From Brevundimonas sp. (GTDB taxonomy: Bacteria; Pseudomonadota; Alphaproteobacteria; Caulobacterales; Caulobacteraceae): a stretch of DNA of 64,000 bases. Positions within the stretch are counted from its first letter, which is position 1. Every line of letters begins with the position of its first letter. Positions 1-8,207 of the stretch are shown here, piece after piece. A program made the position numbers and the translations under genes. Location of the stretch: assembly GCA_016742215.1 (NCBI GenBank), contig JACVCC010000003.1, forward strand, positions 62,001 to 126,000, read 5' to 3'. The notes beneath the pieces were generated by a model that was not told where the DNA came from, did no database searches, and worked only from the letters and a program-made list of their open reading frames with translations.

Positions 1-525
1 CTCGCCCTCGCCCGCCGGCTTCACGCGGTTGCGCAGCTCGGCCAGAAAGCGGACGCGGGTGATGGCGCGGTTCTCGACGGCCGTGGCCTCCTCGAGGTCC
101 GCACGCGGAGCGTGGACGAACTCGGTGATCTCGGTGTCCCCCCGGGCCTCGCGGGCGGCGATGCCGGCCTCGAACGAGGCCATGACGGTCGGGGTCAGCA
201 AGGGCTTCAGCGTTTCGCGATCGCCCTGGGCATAGGCGCTGACGATGGTCTCGTAAGCCTGACGGGCGCCTTCGAGGAACCGGTTCGGGTCGAAGGACGG
301 GTCGCGGGCGCGCAGGCCGGCGATCGAAGCCAGGGTCACGGCATCCAGCACATTGGCGCGTTGGGCTGCAGCGGCTTCGGGCGTGCCGGGCGCCGGAGCG
401 GCGGGGACGGGCTTGGGATTGTCCTCGGGCTGCCGCCCCACCTTCTTGCCCAGCACGTTGTAGAGCTGGAACAGCACGAAGGCGGCGATCACCGCGAAGA
501 TGACGATCTGGACCTGGACCGGCAC
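1..525 (-). CDS. Tim44/TimA-family putative adaptor protein (3' end beyond window)
   Basis: Reading the minus strand from a GTG at 525 gives a hydrophobic N-terminal segment (VQIVIFAVIAAFVLFQLYN), a Pro/Ala-rich linker, then a Tim44-like domain with motifs such as DPSFDPNRFLEGARQAYE and YAQGDRETLKPLL. The frame stays open to base 1, so at least 175 residues are present and the C-terminus lies outside the window. The GTG start is supported by AGGGA six bases upstream. Tim44-domain proteins in alphaproteobacteria are thought to be inner-membrane-anchored adaptors related to mitochondrial import components; the exact role is unproven. It diverges from secB, an export chaperone, as in Caulobacter. 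The family call is fairly sure; the function is inference. Confidence 0.8.
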   Translation of the reverse strand, partial: MPVQVQIVIFAVIAAFVLFQLYNVLGKKVGRQPEDNPKPVPAAPAPGTPEAAAAQRANVLDAVTLASIAGLRARDPSFDPNRFLEGARQAYETIVSAYAQGDRETLKPLLTPTVMASFEAGIAAREARGDTEITEFVHAPRADLEEATAVENRAITRVRFLAELRNRVKPAGEGE

Positions 526-725
526 GAGGCATCCCTGACTGGCGCGACCGCGAACGCGCGGCGCGTGATGACGATTACGGGCTGATATAGGGCCGCGCAA
601 GGCGAAGGGGACCCCCGCTTCGGCGAGCGTCGTTGCCGCAGGGGGCCCCGCGTGGTAGTCGCCCCGCCTTCCGGACCGTCCATGGGGGGCCGTCCGAACC
701 CGATTTTTCAGACTGTACTCCGCTC

Positions 726-1241
726 ATGACCGACGCCGCTCCTCCCGCCGAAACCAACGCCGAGAACGGCGCCCAGGGTTCCGCCGGCCCCGCGGGCCCG
801 GGCTTCCGCATCGTCGCCCAGTATGTGAAGGACCTGTCCTTCGAGAACCCGAAGGCGCCGGACAGCCTGCGCGTCGACGGCCGCCCGCAGATCGACATGG
901 GCGTCGAGATGAACGCCCAGGGCCGTCAGGACGGCCTGTTCGAGGTCGAGCTGCGCCTGACCATCAAGGCCACCACCGAGGCCATGACCGTCTTCAACGT
1001 CGAGCTGGTCTATGGCGGCCTGTTCGCCCTGCAGGGCGTGCAGGAGCAGGACATCGAGCCGCTGCTGCTCATCGAGTGCCCGCGCTACATGTTCCCGTTC
1101 GCCCGCGAGATCGTGGCCCGCGCCACCTCGGACGGCGGCTTCTACCCGCCGTTCATGCTCGACCCGATCGACTTCGCCGCCATCTACGTCGCCCGCCAGC
1201 AGCAGATCGCCCGCGGCCCGGCTGACACCGGCCAGGCGTAA
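726..1241 (+). CDS. secB: Protein-export chaperone SecB
   Basis: This 171-residue protein matches SecB, the cytosolic tetrameric chaperone that keeps precursor proteins unfolded and delivers them to SecA. The core [19 protein letters not shown] and the C-terminal [16 protein letters not shown] are characteristic, and the length is slightly above that of enterobacterial SecB because of an Ala/Pro-rich N-terminal tail. I chose the ATG at 726; the frame stays open upstream to 633, but the extra part does not look like SecB. The gene is transcribed against the flow of its neighbours, converging on dnaQ, with a bidirectional hairpin between the two. Confidence 0.95.
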   Translation: MTDAAPPAETNAENGAQGSAGPAGPGFRIVAQYVKDLSFENPKAPDSLRVDGRPQIDMGVEMNAQGRQDGLFEVELRLTIKATTEAMTVFNVELVYGGLFALQGVQEQDIEPLLLIECPRYMFPFAREIVARATSDGGFYPPFMLDPIDFAAIYVARQQQIARGPADTGQA

Positions 1242-1297
1242 GCAGACTTCGGCTGTAGAGGTCGCCGACAGGCCCTCAAGCAGCAAGGCACGAAAAC

Positions 1298-1336
1298 GAA
1301 GAGGCGTCCGTCAGACGACGGGCGCCTCTTCTGTTT
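1298..1336. terminator. Bidirectional Rho-independent terminator between secB and dnaQ
   Basis: A 15-bp stem (1298-1312 paired with 1317-1331, one G-T wobble) with loop AGAC is followed by TGTTT on the plus strand and preceded by CGAAAA, which reads as a T-rich tail on the minus strand. It overlaps the last codons of dnaQ, so it can end transcripts arriving from both sides. Confidence 0.8.
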
Positions 1337-2039
1337 CCAGCTTCAGGCCATACCCTTCCCACAGAGAGCGGTCCTTCAGCGTCTTCAGCAGGAAAGCCGC
1401 ATGGGCTGCGCGCTCATCCTCGGTCGAGCGGTCGGCCAGCGGACGGGGCCGCGCGCCATAGCCGCCGGACACCGCCGCCACCACGGTCGAGGCAACGCGG
1501 GTCGTGGCCAGATCCAGCCGCCGCTCCTTGCCGCCGCGCAGCTCCAGATAGACCTCGGCCAGCAGCCGGGCGTCGATCAGGGCGCCGTGATAGGTCCGGT
1601 CCGACAGGCTGATCTTGAAGCGCTTGCACAGCGCGTCCAGCGAGTTGGCCATGCCCGGAAACTTCTTCTGGGCCAGCTGCAGGCTGTCGATCCAGCGCGC
1701 CTCTTCCAGCAGCGGATGGCTGCAGCGGGTGCATTCGGCGTCGATGAAGTTGCGGTCGAACTGGGCATTGTGGGCGATCACCGGCGCATCGCCGATGAAG
1801 GCCATCAGGTCGCCGACCACCTCGTGGAATTTCGGGGCGTCCTTGACCTTGTCGTCGGTGATGCCGTGCACCCGGATCGCGTCCGGCGGGATCAGTCGTT
1901 CGGGGTTCACGTAGGTATGGTAGGTCCGCCCCGTCGGCAGCAGATCCATGATCTCGATACAGCCGACCTCGATCAGACGATCACCGGTCTTCGGGTCGAA
2001 GCCGGTGGTTTCGGTATCAAGGACGATCTCGCGGGACAT
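1311..2039 (-). CDS. dnaQ: DNA polymerase III epsilon subunit (proofreading 3'-5' exonuclease)
   Basis: This 242-residue protein is the proofreading exonuclease of the replicative polymerase. Exonuclease motif I is at the N-terminus (VLDTETTGFDP, metal ligands D8 and E10), motif II is NAQFDRNFID, and motif III is YHGALIDARLLAEVY with the catalytic His and Asp. A C-terminal tail of about 60 residues would bind the alpha subunit. It starts 16 bases after the coaE stop and is the last gene of the ppsR-maf-aroE-coaE-dnaQ run leading away from the origin. Start and length agree with the family. Confidence 0.95.
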   Translation of the reverse strand: MSREIVLDTETTGFDPKTGDRLIEVGCIEIMDLLPTGRTYHTYVNPERLIPPDAIRVHGITDDKVKDAPKFHEVVGDLMAFIGDAPVIAHNAQFDRNFIDAECTRCSHPLLEEARWIDSLQLAQKKFPGMANSLDALCKRFKISLSDRTYHGALIDARLLAEVYLELRGGKERRLDLATTRVASTVVAAVSGGYGARPRPLADRSTEDERAAHAAFLLKTLKDRSLWEGYGLKLETEEAPVV

Positions 2040-2054
2040 GGCCCCTTAATGGGG

Positions 2055-2687
2055 TCATTCGGGGCGGTGCGAAAGACCACGCCGGGGCGCCGTCCAGTCC
2101 GGCGACAGGACTGTCCCCACGATTTCGACGACCTGGTCCCGCGCCGCCTCCAGACCCCGATCAGTATCGACGACGAAGTCCGCGCGGCGGCGCTTCTCGG
2201 CGTCCGGAACCTGCCGGGCGAGGATGGCCTCGAACCGCTCCCGGGTCATGCCGGGCCGGGCCAGTACGCGCCGCGCCTGCACCTCCCTGTCGGCCGTGAC
2301 CACCACCACCGCGTCCACAGCCACCTCACCGCCGGTCTCGAACAACAGGGGGATGTCCAGTACGGCCAGCTTCACGCCCCGGGCCTCGGCCTCCGCCAGA
2401 TCCTCCAGCCGGCCCTTCAGCACCAGCGGATGGACGATGGCCTCCAGCTGTCGGAAGGCCTGATCGTCCCGCCCAAGCGCCTCGGCCAGCCGGGTCCGGT
2501 CGACGGCGCCGTCCACGACCACGCCGGGGAAGGCCTCGCCGATCGGCGCGACCGCCTCGCCGCCCTCGGCATAGAGCCGGTGCACCGCCTCGTCGGCGTT
2601 CCAGGTCAGGGCGCCCGCCTCGGCGAACATCGCCGCCGTAGTCGACTTGCCCATGCCTATCGAGCCGGTCAGTCCCAGAACGATCAT
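2055..2687 (-). CDS. coaE: Dephospho-CoA kinase
   Basis: CoaE phosphorylates the 3'-hydroxyl of dephospho-CoA, the last step of coenzyme A synthesis. The 210-residue protein begins [19 protein letters not shown], giving a P-loop at residues 11-16, followed by the lid region with VHPLVLKGR and [10 protein letters not shown] that are typical of the family. Its ATG overlaps the aroE stop as ATGA, indicating translational coupling. The aroE-coaE-dnaQ order beside the origin is the same as in Caulobacter crescentus. Confidence 0.95.
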   Translation of the reverse strand: MIVLGLTGSIGMGKSTTAAMFAEAGALTWNADEAVHRLYAEGGEAVAPIGEAFPGVVVDGAVDRTRLAEALGRDDQAFRQLEAIVHPLVLKGRLEDLAEAEARGVKLAVLDIPLLFETGGEVAVDAVVVVTADREVQARRVLARPGMTRERFEAILARQVPDAEKRRRADFVVDTDRGLEAARDQVVEIVGTVLSPDWTAPRRGLSHRPE

Positions 2688-3481
2688 CCGGCCTCTCCCA
2701 GCACCGCCAGGGCCTTCGCCCGGACATCCACCGCCGGCGGGGTCTGCCCGAAGAAGGCCTCGAACGACGGGACCGCCTGACCGATCAGCATGGCCAGCCC
2801 GTCCACGATCGTCAGCCCTCGCGCCCGGGCTTCCGAGAGGAAGGGCGTGATCAGCGGTCGGTAGGTCATGTCCATCACCACCGCATCGGCCGGCAGCACC
2901 GCCAGATCGATCTCCGGCCGCACGCTCAGGGCGTTCACGACCAGTGCTGCCTCGTGGAGCGCATCCGCGCCGACAACCGAGACGCCCAGATCGCCCGCCA
3001 GCGCGTCGGCTCGCGCCTGCGTCCGGTTCAGGATGCCCACCCGGGCCCCCGCGTCCCGCAGCGCTGCCGCCCCGGCCCGCGCGGCGCCGCCCGCGCCGAG
3101 GATCACGACAGGCTTGCCGGCCACGTTCAACTCCGGCGCCTGATCGGCCAAGGCGCCCATCAGGCCTCGTCCGTCGGTGCTGTCTGTCGTCAGACGTCCG
3201 GCCTCGAACACCAGAAGATTGGCCGAGCCGCAGTCTCGCGCCGTGGCGCTGACCTCGTCCGCCAGAGCCAGCGCCTGTTCCTTGAACGGCGCCGTCACGT
3301 TCAGCCCGCGCAGGCGGCCCGCCCTGACCTCCGCGACCAATGCCGCGAACCCGGCCTCGTCCGCCGGACCAAAGGCCTCATAGGTCGCATCCAGTCCTGT
3401 CGCCGCGATCCAGGCGGAGTGGAGCAAGGGGCTCAGGGACTGCGTGATCGGCTGACCGGCGACCCCGGCTCGGATCGTCAC
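2684..3481 (-). CDS. aroE: Shikimate dehydrogenase (NADP+)
   Basis: AroE reduces 3-dehydroshikimate to shikimate in aromatic amino-acid synthesis. The predicted 265-residue protein carries the substrate-binding [12 protein letters not shown], the catalytic-lysine segment [18 protein letters not shown] and the NADP-binding glycine loop [12 protein letters not shown] chose the GTG at 3481 (protein start [11 protein letters not shown]) because it overlaps the maf stop as GTGA. The frame is open further upstream, but that stretch lies inside maf and is not AroE-like. A downstream ATGA overlap couples it to coaE. Confidence 0.93.
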   Translation of the reverse strand: MTIRAGVAGQPITQSLSPLLHSAWIAATGLDATYEAFGPADEAGFAALVAEVRAGRLRGLNVTAPFKEQALALADEVSATARDCGSANLLVFEAGRLTTDSTDGRGLMGALADQAPELNVAGKPVVILGAGGAARAGAAALRDAGARVGILNRTQARADALAGDLGVSVVGADALHEAALVVNALSVRPEIDLAVLPADAVVMDMTYRPLITPFLSEARARGLTIVDGLAMLIGQAVPSFEAFFGQTPPAVDVRAKALAVLGEAG

Positions 3482-4074
3482 GTCGCCAGCACTCCCGCCC
3501 GGCGCAGCTCGGCCAGTACCGGCCACAGCGGCAGCCCCAGAACGGTGAAGTAATCGCCGTCCACCGCCTCGAACAGCTGCGAGCCCATGCCCTCCAGCCG
3601 GTAGGAACCCACAGAGGTCAACAGCACCTCGCCCTCGGCCGCCAGATAGGCGTCTAGAAAGACGTCGGAGAAGTCCCGCATCCGCATGTCGACGCTGTCG
3701 ACACCCGACCAGACGATCTGGCCCTTGTGCGCCAGCGCCGCGCCGGAGTGCAGCTGATGGGCCTTGCCGCGCATGGACTGCAGCCGGGTCCGGGCCTCGT
3801 CCATCGACTTCGCCTTGGAGATCAGGCCGCCGTCGAAGGCCAGGGTCTGGTCCGCGCCCAGCACCCAGGCGTCGGGGTCGTGCCGCGACACCGCCAGCGC
3901 CTTCACGCGCGCCAGCTCGACGGCCAGTCCCGCCGGGTCGGCCGGGTCGTGCACGGCCTTGACCGCGTCCTCATCCACATCGGCGACATGGATGGAGAAG
4001 GCCACGCCGGCCCCCTCCAGCATCGCCCGTCTCGCCGCGCTCTTGGACGCCAGAACCAGCCGTTCGCTCACCAT
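3478..4074 (-). CDS. maf: Maf-family nucleotide pyrophosphatase
   Basis: Maf proteins hydrolyse non-canonical or modified nucleoside triphosphates to monophosphates and have been linked to control of septum formation. The 198-residue protein starts LVLASKSAARRAMLEGAG, a variant of the conserved ASxSxRRxxLL signature, and contains VLGADQTLAFDG and GSYRLEGMGSQLFEAVDGDY, which include the catalytic acidic residues. Its start overlaps the end of ppsR by seven bases and its stop overlaps the aroE start. Substrate preference within the family cannot be judged from sequence alone. Confidence 0.92.
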   Translation of the reverse strand: MVSERLVLASKSAARRAMLEGAGVAFSIHVADVDEDAVKAVHDPADPAGLAVELARVKALAVSRHDPDAWVLGADQTLAFDGGLISKAKSMDEARTRLQSMRGKAHQLHSGAALAHKGQIVWSGVDSVDMRMRDFSDVFLDAYLAAEGEVLLTSVGSYRLEGMGSQLFEAVDGDYFTVLGLPLWPVLAELRRAGVLAT

Positions 4075-4928
4075 GTCGCGGCCATCCGGCGGGTGCGGTT
4101 CTCGTTCAGGACGTTGATGATCGCCGCCGCGGTCTCCTCGACCGAGCGACGGGTCACATCGATCACCGGCCAGCCGCGGCGCTCGAACGCCCGGCGCGCC
4201 TTGACCGTCTCGTCGCGGACGGCGTCGTGGTCGACATAGTCACTGGCCCGGCTGGCGTTCAGTCCGTCCAGACGGTTGCGGCGGATCTGCACCAGACGGT
4301 CAGGCGACACCGTCAGGCCGATGACCAGCGGGTTCTTCAGCGCCGTCAGCCGCTCGCCGTCCTCCTGCCCCGGCACCAGGGGCACATTGGCCGCCCGGAT
4401 GCCACGGTGGGCCAGATAGATGCAGGTCGGGGTCTTGGACGTCCGCGACACGCCGCACAGGACGACGTCGGCGCCTTCCAGCTGCTCGGTCGTCCCCTGT
4501 CCGTCGTCGTGCGCCATGGCGAAGTCCAGCGCGGCGATGCGATTGAAATAGTCGGTGTCCAGCGCGTGCTGGGCGCCGACCCGGGTCGACAGGGCCGCGC
4601 CCAGATAGCGGGACAGGGCTCCGACCAGCGGATCCAGCGCCGCGATCTGCGGCATGTCGAGCCGACGACAGCCTTCCTCCAGCTGCTCCCGCAGTTCCCG
4701 GTCAACCAGGGTGTGGAGAACCACGCCGGGCGCCGCGGCGATCTCCTCCAGCACCCGCTCCATCTGCCGGTCCGATCGGACCAGGGCGTAGATGTGCTCG
4801 ATGGGGATGACGCCGTCGAAGCGCGCCACCACGGCCTTGGCCATGGCGTTCAGCGTCTCGCCGGTAGAGTCCGAAACCAGATGCACATGGAAGTAGGTGG
4901 CCAGCCGGCCGGCGGGGCGCGGAGTCAT
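4068..4928 (-). CDS. ppsR: Pyruvate,phosphate dikinase / PEP synthase regulatory protein (DUF299)
   Basis: This bifunctional ADP-dependent kinase/phosphorylase family switches PEP synthase or pyruvate phosphate dikinase on and off. The 286-residue product has YFHVHLVSDSTGETLNAM near the start and the P-loop-like GVSRTSKTPTCIYLA in the middle, both signatures of the family. I start at the ATG at 4928 (MTPRPAGRLATYF); an ATG at 4952 eight codons upstream is possible, and the frame is open to 5333 without family similarity. It is the first leftward gene from the putative origin, the place occupied by the DUF299 gene in Caulobacter crescentus. Which target enzyme it controls is not shown here. 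Confidence 0.9.
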   Translation of the reverse strand: MTPRPAGRLATYFHVHLVSDSTGETLNAMAKAVVARFDGVIPIEHIYALVRSDRQMERVLEEIAAAPGVVLHTLVDRELREQLEEGCRRLDMPQIAALDPLVGALSRYLGAALSTRVGAQHALDTDYFNRIAALDFAMAHDDGQGTTEQLEGADVVLCGVSRTSKTPTCIYLAHRGIRAANVPLVPGQEDGERLTALKNPLVIGLTVSPDRLVQIRRNRLDGLNASRASDYVDHDAVRDETVKARRAFERRGWPVIDVTRRSVEETAAAIINVLNENRTRRMAATW

Positions 4929-5194
4929 GTGGACGGACTCGTCGGCGACCATGGCATGGCGGGAAGACTCCTGTGGACTGCGCCGGGCGCCGTTTGCGGA
5001 CGACCCTGTGGCCGAACCTATAGCGCCGCCCGGTTTGCGTCGCGAGCGGGGATGAGGGTGGACGATCAGACCCATCATCCGGTCGATCATCCACGGGCGG
5101 CGGGCTTGATCCCGATCGACTGTGGAAGAGGCGTCGATCACCCGAACGGCGCCCAGACCCCATGTCTGCCCAAGCCCTTCAGAACATTGGCCTG

Positions 5195-5209
5195 TTAAGG
5201 AGTTGTTAA
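5195..5209. promoter_or_regulatory. CtrA box TTAA-N7-TTAA in the putative origin
   Basis: The bases are TTAA, GGAGTTG, TTAA, an exact match to the consensus of the cell-cycle regulator CtrA. In Caulobacter crescentus CtrA binds such boxes in the origin to block initiation in swarmer cells and to control hemE transcription. It lies about 220 bases upstream of hemE. Confidence 0.75.
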
Positions 5210-5346
5210 GGATTATCCCCGGTATCGACAGGGCGTCATCGTTCTGTCGACGAGCCTGTGGTTCGTTGCGGAAATCCGTTGTCGTCGACGGGATGACCGC
5301 GAAGTTGTCCCCGCCATCCCCGCCCCAACCCACTACCTTCCAAAAA

Positions 5347-5365
5347 GATTCAATTCTGTCGATTC
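5347..5365. promoter_or_regulatory. Pair of GANTC (CcrM) methylation sites in an AT-rich stretch before hemE
   Basis: GATTC occurs at 5347-5351 and again at 5361-5365, inside the most AT-rich part of the gap. GANTC is the target of the cell-cycle methyltransferase CcrM in Caulobacterales. The surrounding AT-rich bases could be the duplex-unwinding element or part of the hemE promoter; the sequence alone does not distinguish these. Confidence 0.5.
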
Positions 5366-5431
5366 AGGGAGAGGGGTGCGACCCGGGCCGGGCTTGAGCG
5401 GGTGTCTCCTGACCGGTATGGCCGACGAGGA

Positions 5432-6478
5432 ATGACGAACTCTCCCGACACCCCCCTTTTTCTGCAGTCCCTTGCCGGACAGACGACGCCGCGTCCGCCG
5501 GTGTGGTTCATGCGTCAGGCCGGGCGCTACCTGCCGGAATACAGGGCTCTGCGGGCGACGACGTCCGGGTTCATCGATTTCTGCCACGACCCCGAAAAGG
5601 CGGCGGAAGCCACTCTCCAGCCGATGCGCCGGTTTGGCTTCGACGCGGCCATCGTCTTCGCCGACATCCTTCTGATCCCGCGAGCGCTGGGGCAGGACGT
5701 CTGGTTCGAGGCGGGTGAGGGCCCGCGGCTGGGCGAGATGCCGTCGGTCGAGGCCATGCGGGATCTGGCCGAAGGGGCCGGGGAGAACCTGAAATCGATC
5801 GGCCGGACGCTCAGCCTGGTGCGCGAGCAATTGGACCCCTCTAAGGCCCTGATCGGCTTCGCCGGCGCGCCCTGGACCGTCGCCACCTACATGCTGGACG
5901 GGGTCGCTCGGACCATCGGCAAGGGCGAGCGGGCACAGGCCCGGACCTATGCCTATGCCGAGCCGGAGAAGGTCGCGGCCCTTCTGGACGTGCTGGTCGA
6001 GGCGACGGCCCATTATCTGAAGATGCAGGCCGACGCCGGGGCGCAGACACTGAAGATCTTCGAGAGCTGGGCCGAGGGCCTGCCGGACGATCTGTTCGAG
6101 ACCCTGGTCCTGCAGCCGCACATCAAACTGGTGAAGAGGGTGCGCGAACTGGGCGTGACCGTGCCCCTGATCGGTTTCCCGCGAGGCTCGGCGGCGCTGG
6201 CCGAACGCTATGCCCGCGAGGTCGAGGTTCAGGCCGTGGCGCTGGACACCGCCTGTCCGCTTGAGGTCGGCCAGCGGGTGCAGAAGATCAAGACCATCCA
6301 GGGCGCGCTCGATCCCCTGCTGCTGCGCGCCGGCGGCCCGCTGCTGGATCGCCGCGTCGATCAGCTGCTCGAAGCCTGGGGGCAGGGGCCGTGGGTGTTC
6401 AACCTCGGTCACGGCATTCTGCCGGACGTGCCGATCGCCCATGTCGAGCAGGTGCTGAAACGGATCGGCGCGCAATGA
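5432..6478 (+). CDS. hemE: Uroporphyrinogen decarboxylase
   Basis: HemE removes four carboxyl groups from uroporphyrinogen III to give coproporphyrinogen III. The 348-residue product has the invariant VWFMRQAGRYLPEYRALR near the N-terminus, FAGAPWTVATYML, and FNLGHGILPDVP at the C-terminus. I chose the ATG at 5432; GAGG lies unusually close to it, and a GTG at 5402 in the same frame is an alternative. It is the first gene right of the putative origin and starts the hemE-hemH-hemJ operon, with ATGA overlap into hemH. Confidence 0.95.
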   Translation: MTNSPDTPLFLQSLAGQTTPRPPVWFMRQAGRYLPEYRALRATTSGFIDFCHDPEKAAEATLQPMRRFGFDAAIVFADILLIPRALGQDVWFEAGEGPRLGEMPSVEAMRDLAEGAGENLKSIGRTLSLVREQLDPSKALIGFAGAPWTVATYMLDGVARTIGKGERAQARTYAYAEPEKVAALLDVLVEATAHYLKMQADAGAQTLKIFESWAEGLPDDLFETLVLQPHIKLVKRVRELGVTVPLIGFPRGSAALAERYAREVEVQAVALDTACPLEVGQRVQKIKTIQGALDPLLLRAGGPLLDRRVDQLLEAWGQGPWVFNLGHGILPDVPIAHVEQVLKRIGAQ

Positions 6479-7521
6479 CGACGTTGAAGGGTCGGCGCAT
6501 CGCGGTCGTCCTGTTCAATCTGGGCGGCCCGGACGAGCAGGCTTCGGTAAAGCCCTTCCTGTTCAACCTGTTCAACGACCCGGCCATCATCGGCCTGCCC
6601 GGACTGGTCCGCACGCCGCTGGCGAAGCTGATCTCCAGCCGTCGCGAAACCTCGGCCCAGGCCAATTATGCCCTGATGGGCGGCGGTTCGCCCCTGCTGG
6701 CCGAGACCCGCAAGCAGGCCGAGGCGCTCCAGGCGAATCTGACGACCCGCCTGCCTCAGGATGAGGTCAGGACCTTCGTCGCCATGCGCTACTGGCATCC
6801 GCTGACCGAGGAGACGGCCGCCGATGTCGCCGCCTGGGGCCCGGACGAGGTGGTTCTTCTGCCGCTCTATCCGCAGTTCTCCACGACGACGACGGAAAGC
6901 TCGCTGAAGCGCTGGAATGAGGCCTACGCCGGCTCGGGCGTCAGCCGCACGGTCTGTTGCTGGCCCGAGGCGCCGGGCTGGGTCGAGGCCCAGGCGCGGC
7001 TGATCCGGGGCAAGCTGACCGAAGCTGGTGATGCGCCCGTGCGCGTCCTCTTTTCGGCCCACGGCATCCCCTTGGTTCTGGTCGAGAAGAAGGGCGACCC
7101 CTATCAGGAGCAGGTCGAGAGCACCTGCGCCGCCGTGGCGGCCGCTGCCGGTCTGCAGGACTGGTCAGTCTGCTACCAGAGCCGGGTCGGACCGATGAAG
7201 TGGCTCGGCCCCTCCACCGTCGAGGCGCTGGAGCGGGCGGCGAAGGACGGCGTCGGCGCTGTGGTCGTGCCGATCGCCTTCGTGTCCGAACACGTCGAGA
7301 CCCTCGTCGAGCTGGACATCGAATACGGCGAGCTGGCGCACAAGGTCGGCGTGAAGCCCTATCTGCGCGTGCCGGCGGTCGGCGTGACGCCCGTCTTCAT
7401 CGACACCCTCGCCGAAGCGGCCGAACAGGCCCTTGCGCGCAACGACGTCGCGCCGCACGGTCCGGGTTGCCGCGCGGACTGGAAGGCCTGCCCGCGCACC
7501 TGCGACCGGAGAGCGGCGTGA
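6475..7521 (+). CDS. hemH: Ferrochelatase
   Basis: HemH inserts ferrous iron into protoporphyrin IX. The 348-residue protein has VVLFNLGGPDEQASVKPFL at the N-terminus, the catalytic-His segment VLFSAHGIPLVLVEKKGDPY, and FVSEHVETLVELDIEY. Its C-terminus carries three cysteines as C-x6-C-x3-C (GCRADWKACPRTC). Caulobacter ferrochelatase is known to hold a [2Fe-2S] cluster, so these cysteines may serve that role here; that is inference. The start overlaps the hemE stop (ATGA) and the end overlaps hemJ (GTGA). Confidence 0.95.
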   Translation: MTTLKGRRIAVVLFNLGGPDEQASVKPFLFNLFNDPAIIGLPGLVRTPLAKLISSRRETSAQANYALMGGGSPLLAETRKQAEALQANLTTRLPQDEVRTFVAMRYWHPLTEETAADVAAWGPDEVVLLPLYPQFSTTTTESSLKRWNEAYAGSGVSRTVCCWPEAPGWVEAQARLIRGKLTEAGDAPVRVLFSAHGIPLVLVEKKGDPYQEQVESTCAAVAAAAGLQDWSVCYQSRVGPMKWLGPSTVEALERAAKDGVGAVVVPIAFVSEHVETLVELDIEYGELAHKVGVKPYLRVPAVGVTPVFIDTLAEAAEQALARNDVAPHGPGCRADWKACPRTCDRRAA

Positions 7522-7985
7522 ACTGGTACGATCTGGCCCGTGGCCTGCACATCCTTGCGGTGATCGCCTGGATGGCCGGCATGCTCTTCCTGCCCCGGCT
7601 GTTCGCCTATGACGCCGAGCAGAACGGCAAGCCCGAGCCCCTGCGCTCGGAGATGCAGACCCTGCTGCGCCTGTGGCAGACGCGCCTGCTGCGCATCATC
7701 ATCAACCCGGCCATGGGCCTGGCCTTCATCTTCGGCGGCTGGCTGCTGTGGCTGCGCAGTGGCGAGGGCGCGGACTGGAGCTTCGCCCACGAACCCTGGC
7801 TGGTGACCAAGCTGATCGGCGTCTTCCTTCTGTCCGGCTGGCACGGCTTCCTCGCGGGTCAACGGAAGAAGATCGCCGCCGGGACCTCGAAATACTCGGG
7901 CCGCTTCTGGCGCATGACCAACGAGATCCCCTTCGTCCTGGCCATCATCATGGTGCTGTCGGTGACGTTGGAGTGGCGGTTCTGA
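7518..7985 (+). CDS. hemJ: Protoporphyrinogen IX oxidase HemJ
   Basis: HemJ is the membrane-bound oxidase that turns protoporphyrinogen IX into protoporphyrin IX in many bacteria lacking HemG or HemY. The 155-residue protein shows about four membrane helices (for example GLHILAVIAWMAGMLFLPRLF and ILAIIMVLS-like segments near the end), with the conserved His in the first helix and RFWRMTNEIP before the last. The GTG start at 7518 overlaps the hemH stop as GTGA. Placing the oxidase next to ferrochelatase links the last two steps of heme synthesis in one transcript. Confidence 0.9.
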   Translation: MNWYDLARGLHILAVIAWMAGMLFLPRLFAYDAEQNGKPEPLRSEMQTLLRLWQTRLLRIIINPAMGLAFIFGGWLLWLRSGEGADWSFAHEPWLVTKLIGVFLLSGWHGFLAGQRKKIAAGTSKYSGRFWRMTNEIPFVLAIIMVLSVTLEWRF

Positions 7986-8207
7986 ACCGCGGCGCCGCTT
8001 GACCTGACCCCCTGAAGCGTGGTTTCGCTCAAGGCGAACCGCGCCTGGGCATTTCGCCGGCCGGTCCCTCTCTCCTCGCGATGCCTGCCGGATCGACCCG
8101 ACGGGATTCCATCGCACCTCCTGCCGGCCGCAAGGCCACATATCGTCAGCCGTCCAGACCTCGCCTGTCGCGAGCGTTCCGGCGCGCATGCCTGAAGAAG
8201 ACTTCCG

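Larger units (their letters stand above)
4929..5431. other. Putative chromosomal replication origin (Cori-like) between ppsR and hemE
   Basis: This roughly 500-base gap between divergent ppsR and hemE holds no convincing gene. In Caulobacter crescentus the chromosomal origin lies in exactly this gap, overlapping the hemE promoter. Here I see an exact CtrA full box (5195-5209), GANTC methyltransferase sites at 4936, 4966, 5347 and 5361 (with another just inside ppsR at 4922), an AT-rich stretch at about 5340-5367 in a GC-rich setting, and several TGTGG/CCACA motifs matching DnaA boxes at only about 7 of 9 positions (around 5088, 5121 and 5258). Gene orientation flips here, which fits leading-strand transcription from an origin. 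That replication starts here is inference from synteny and motifs. Confidence 0.75.

Noticed and set aside
112..585. Plus-strand open frame over the tim44-like gene
   Set aside because: The minus-strand frame gives a coherent membrane anchor and Tim44-type domain; this is its shadow.
633..725. N-terminal extension of secB from an upstream in-frame start
   Set aside because: The extra residues are not SecB-like and the ATG at 726 gives the expected protein.
5084..5266. Classical DnaA boxes in the origin gap
   Set aside because: The best candidates (around 5088, 5121, 5258) match only about seven of nine consensus bases, so none is listed as a separate feature.
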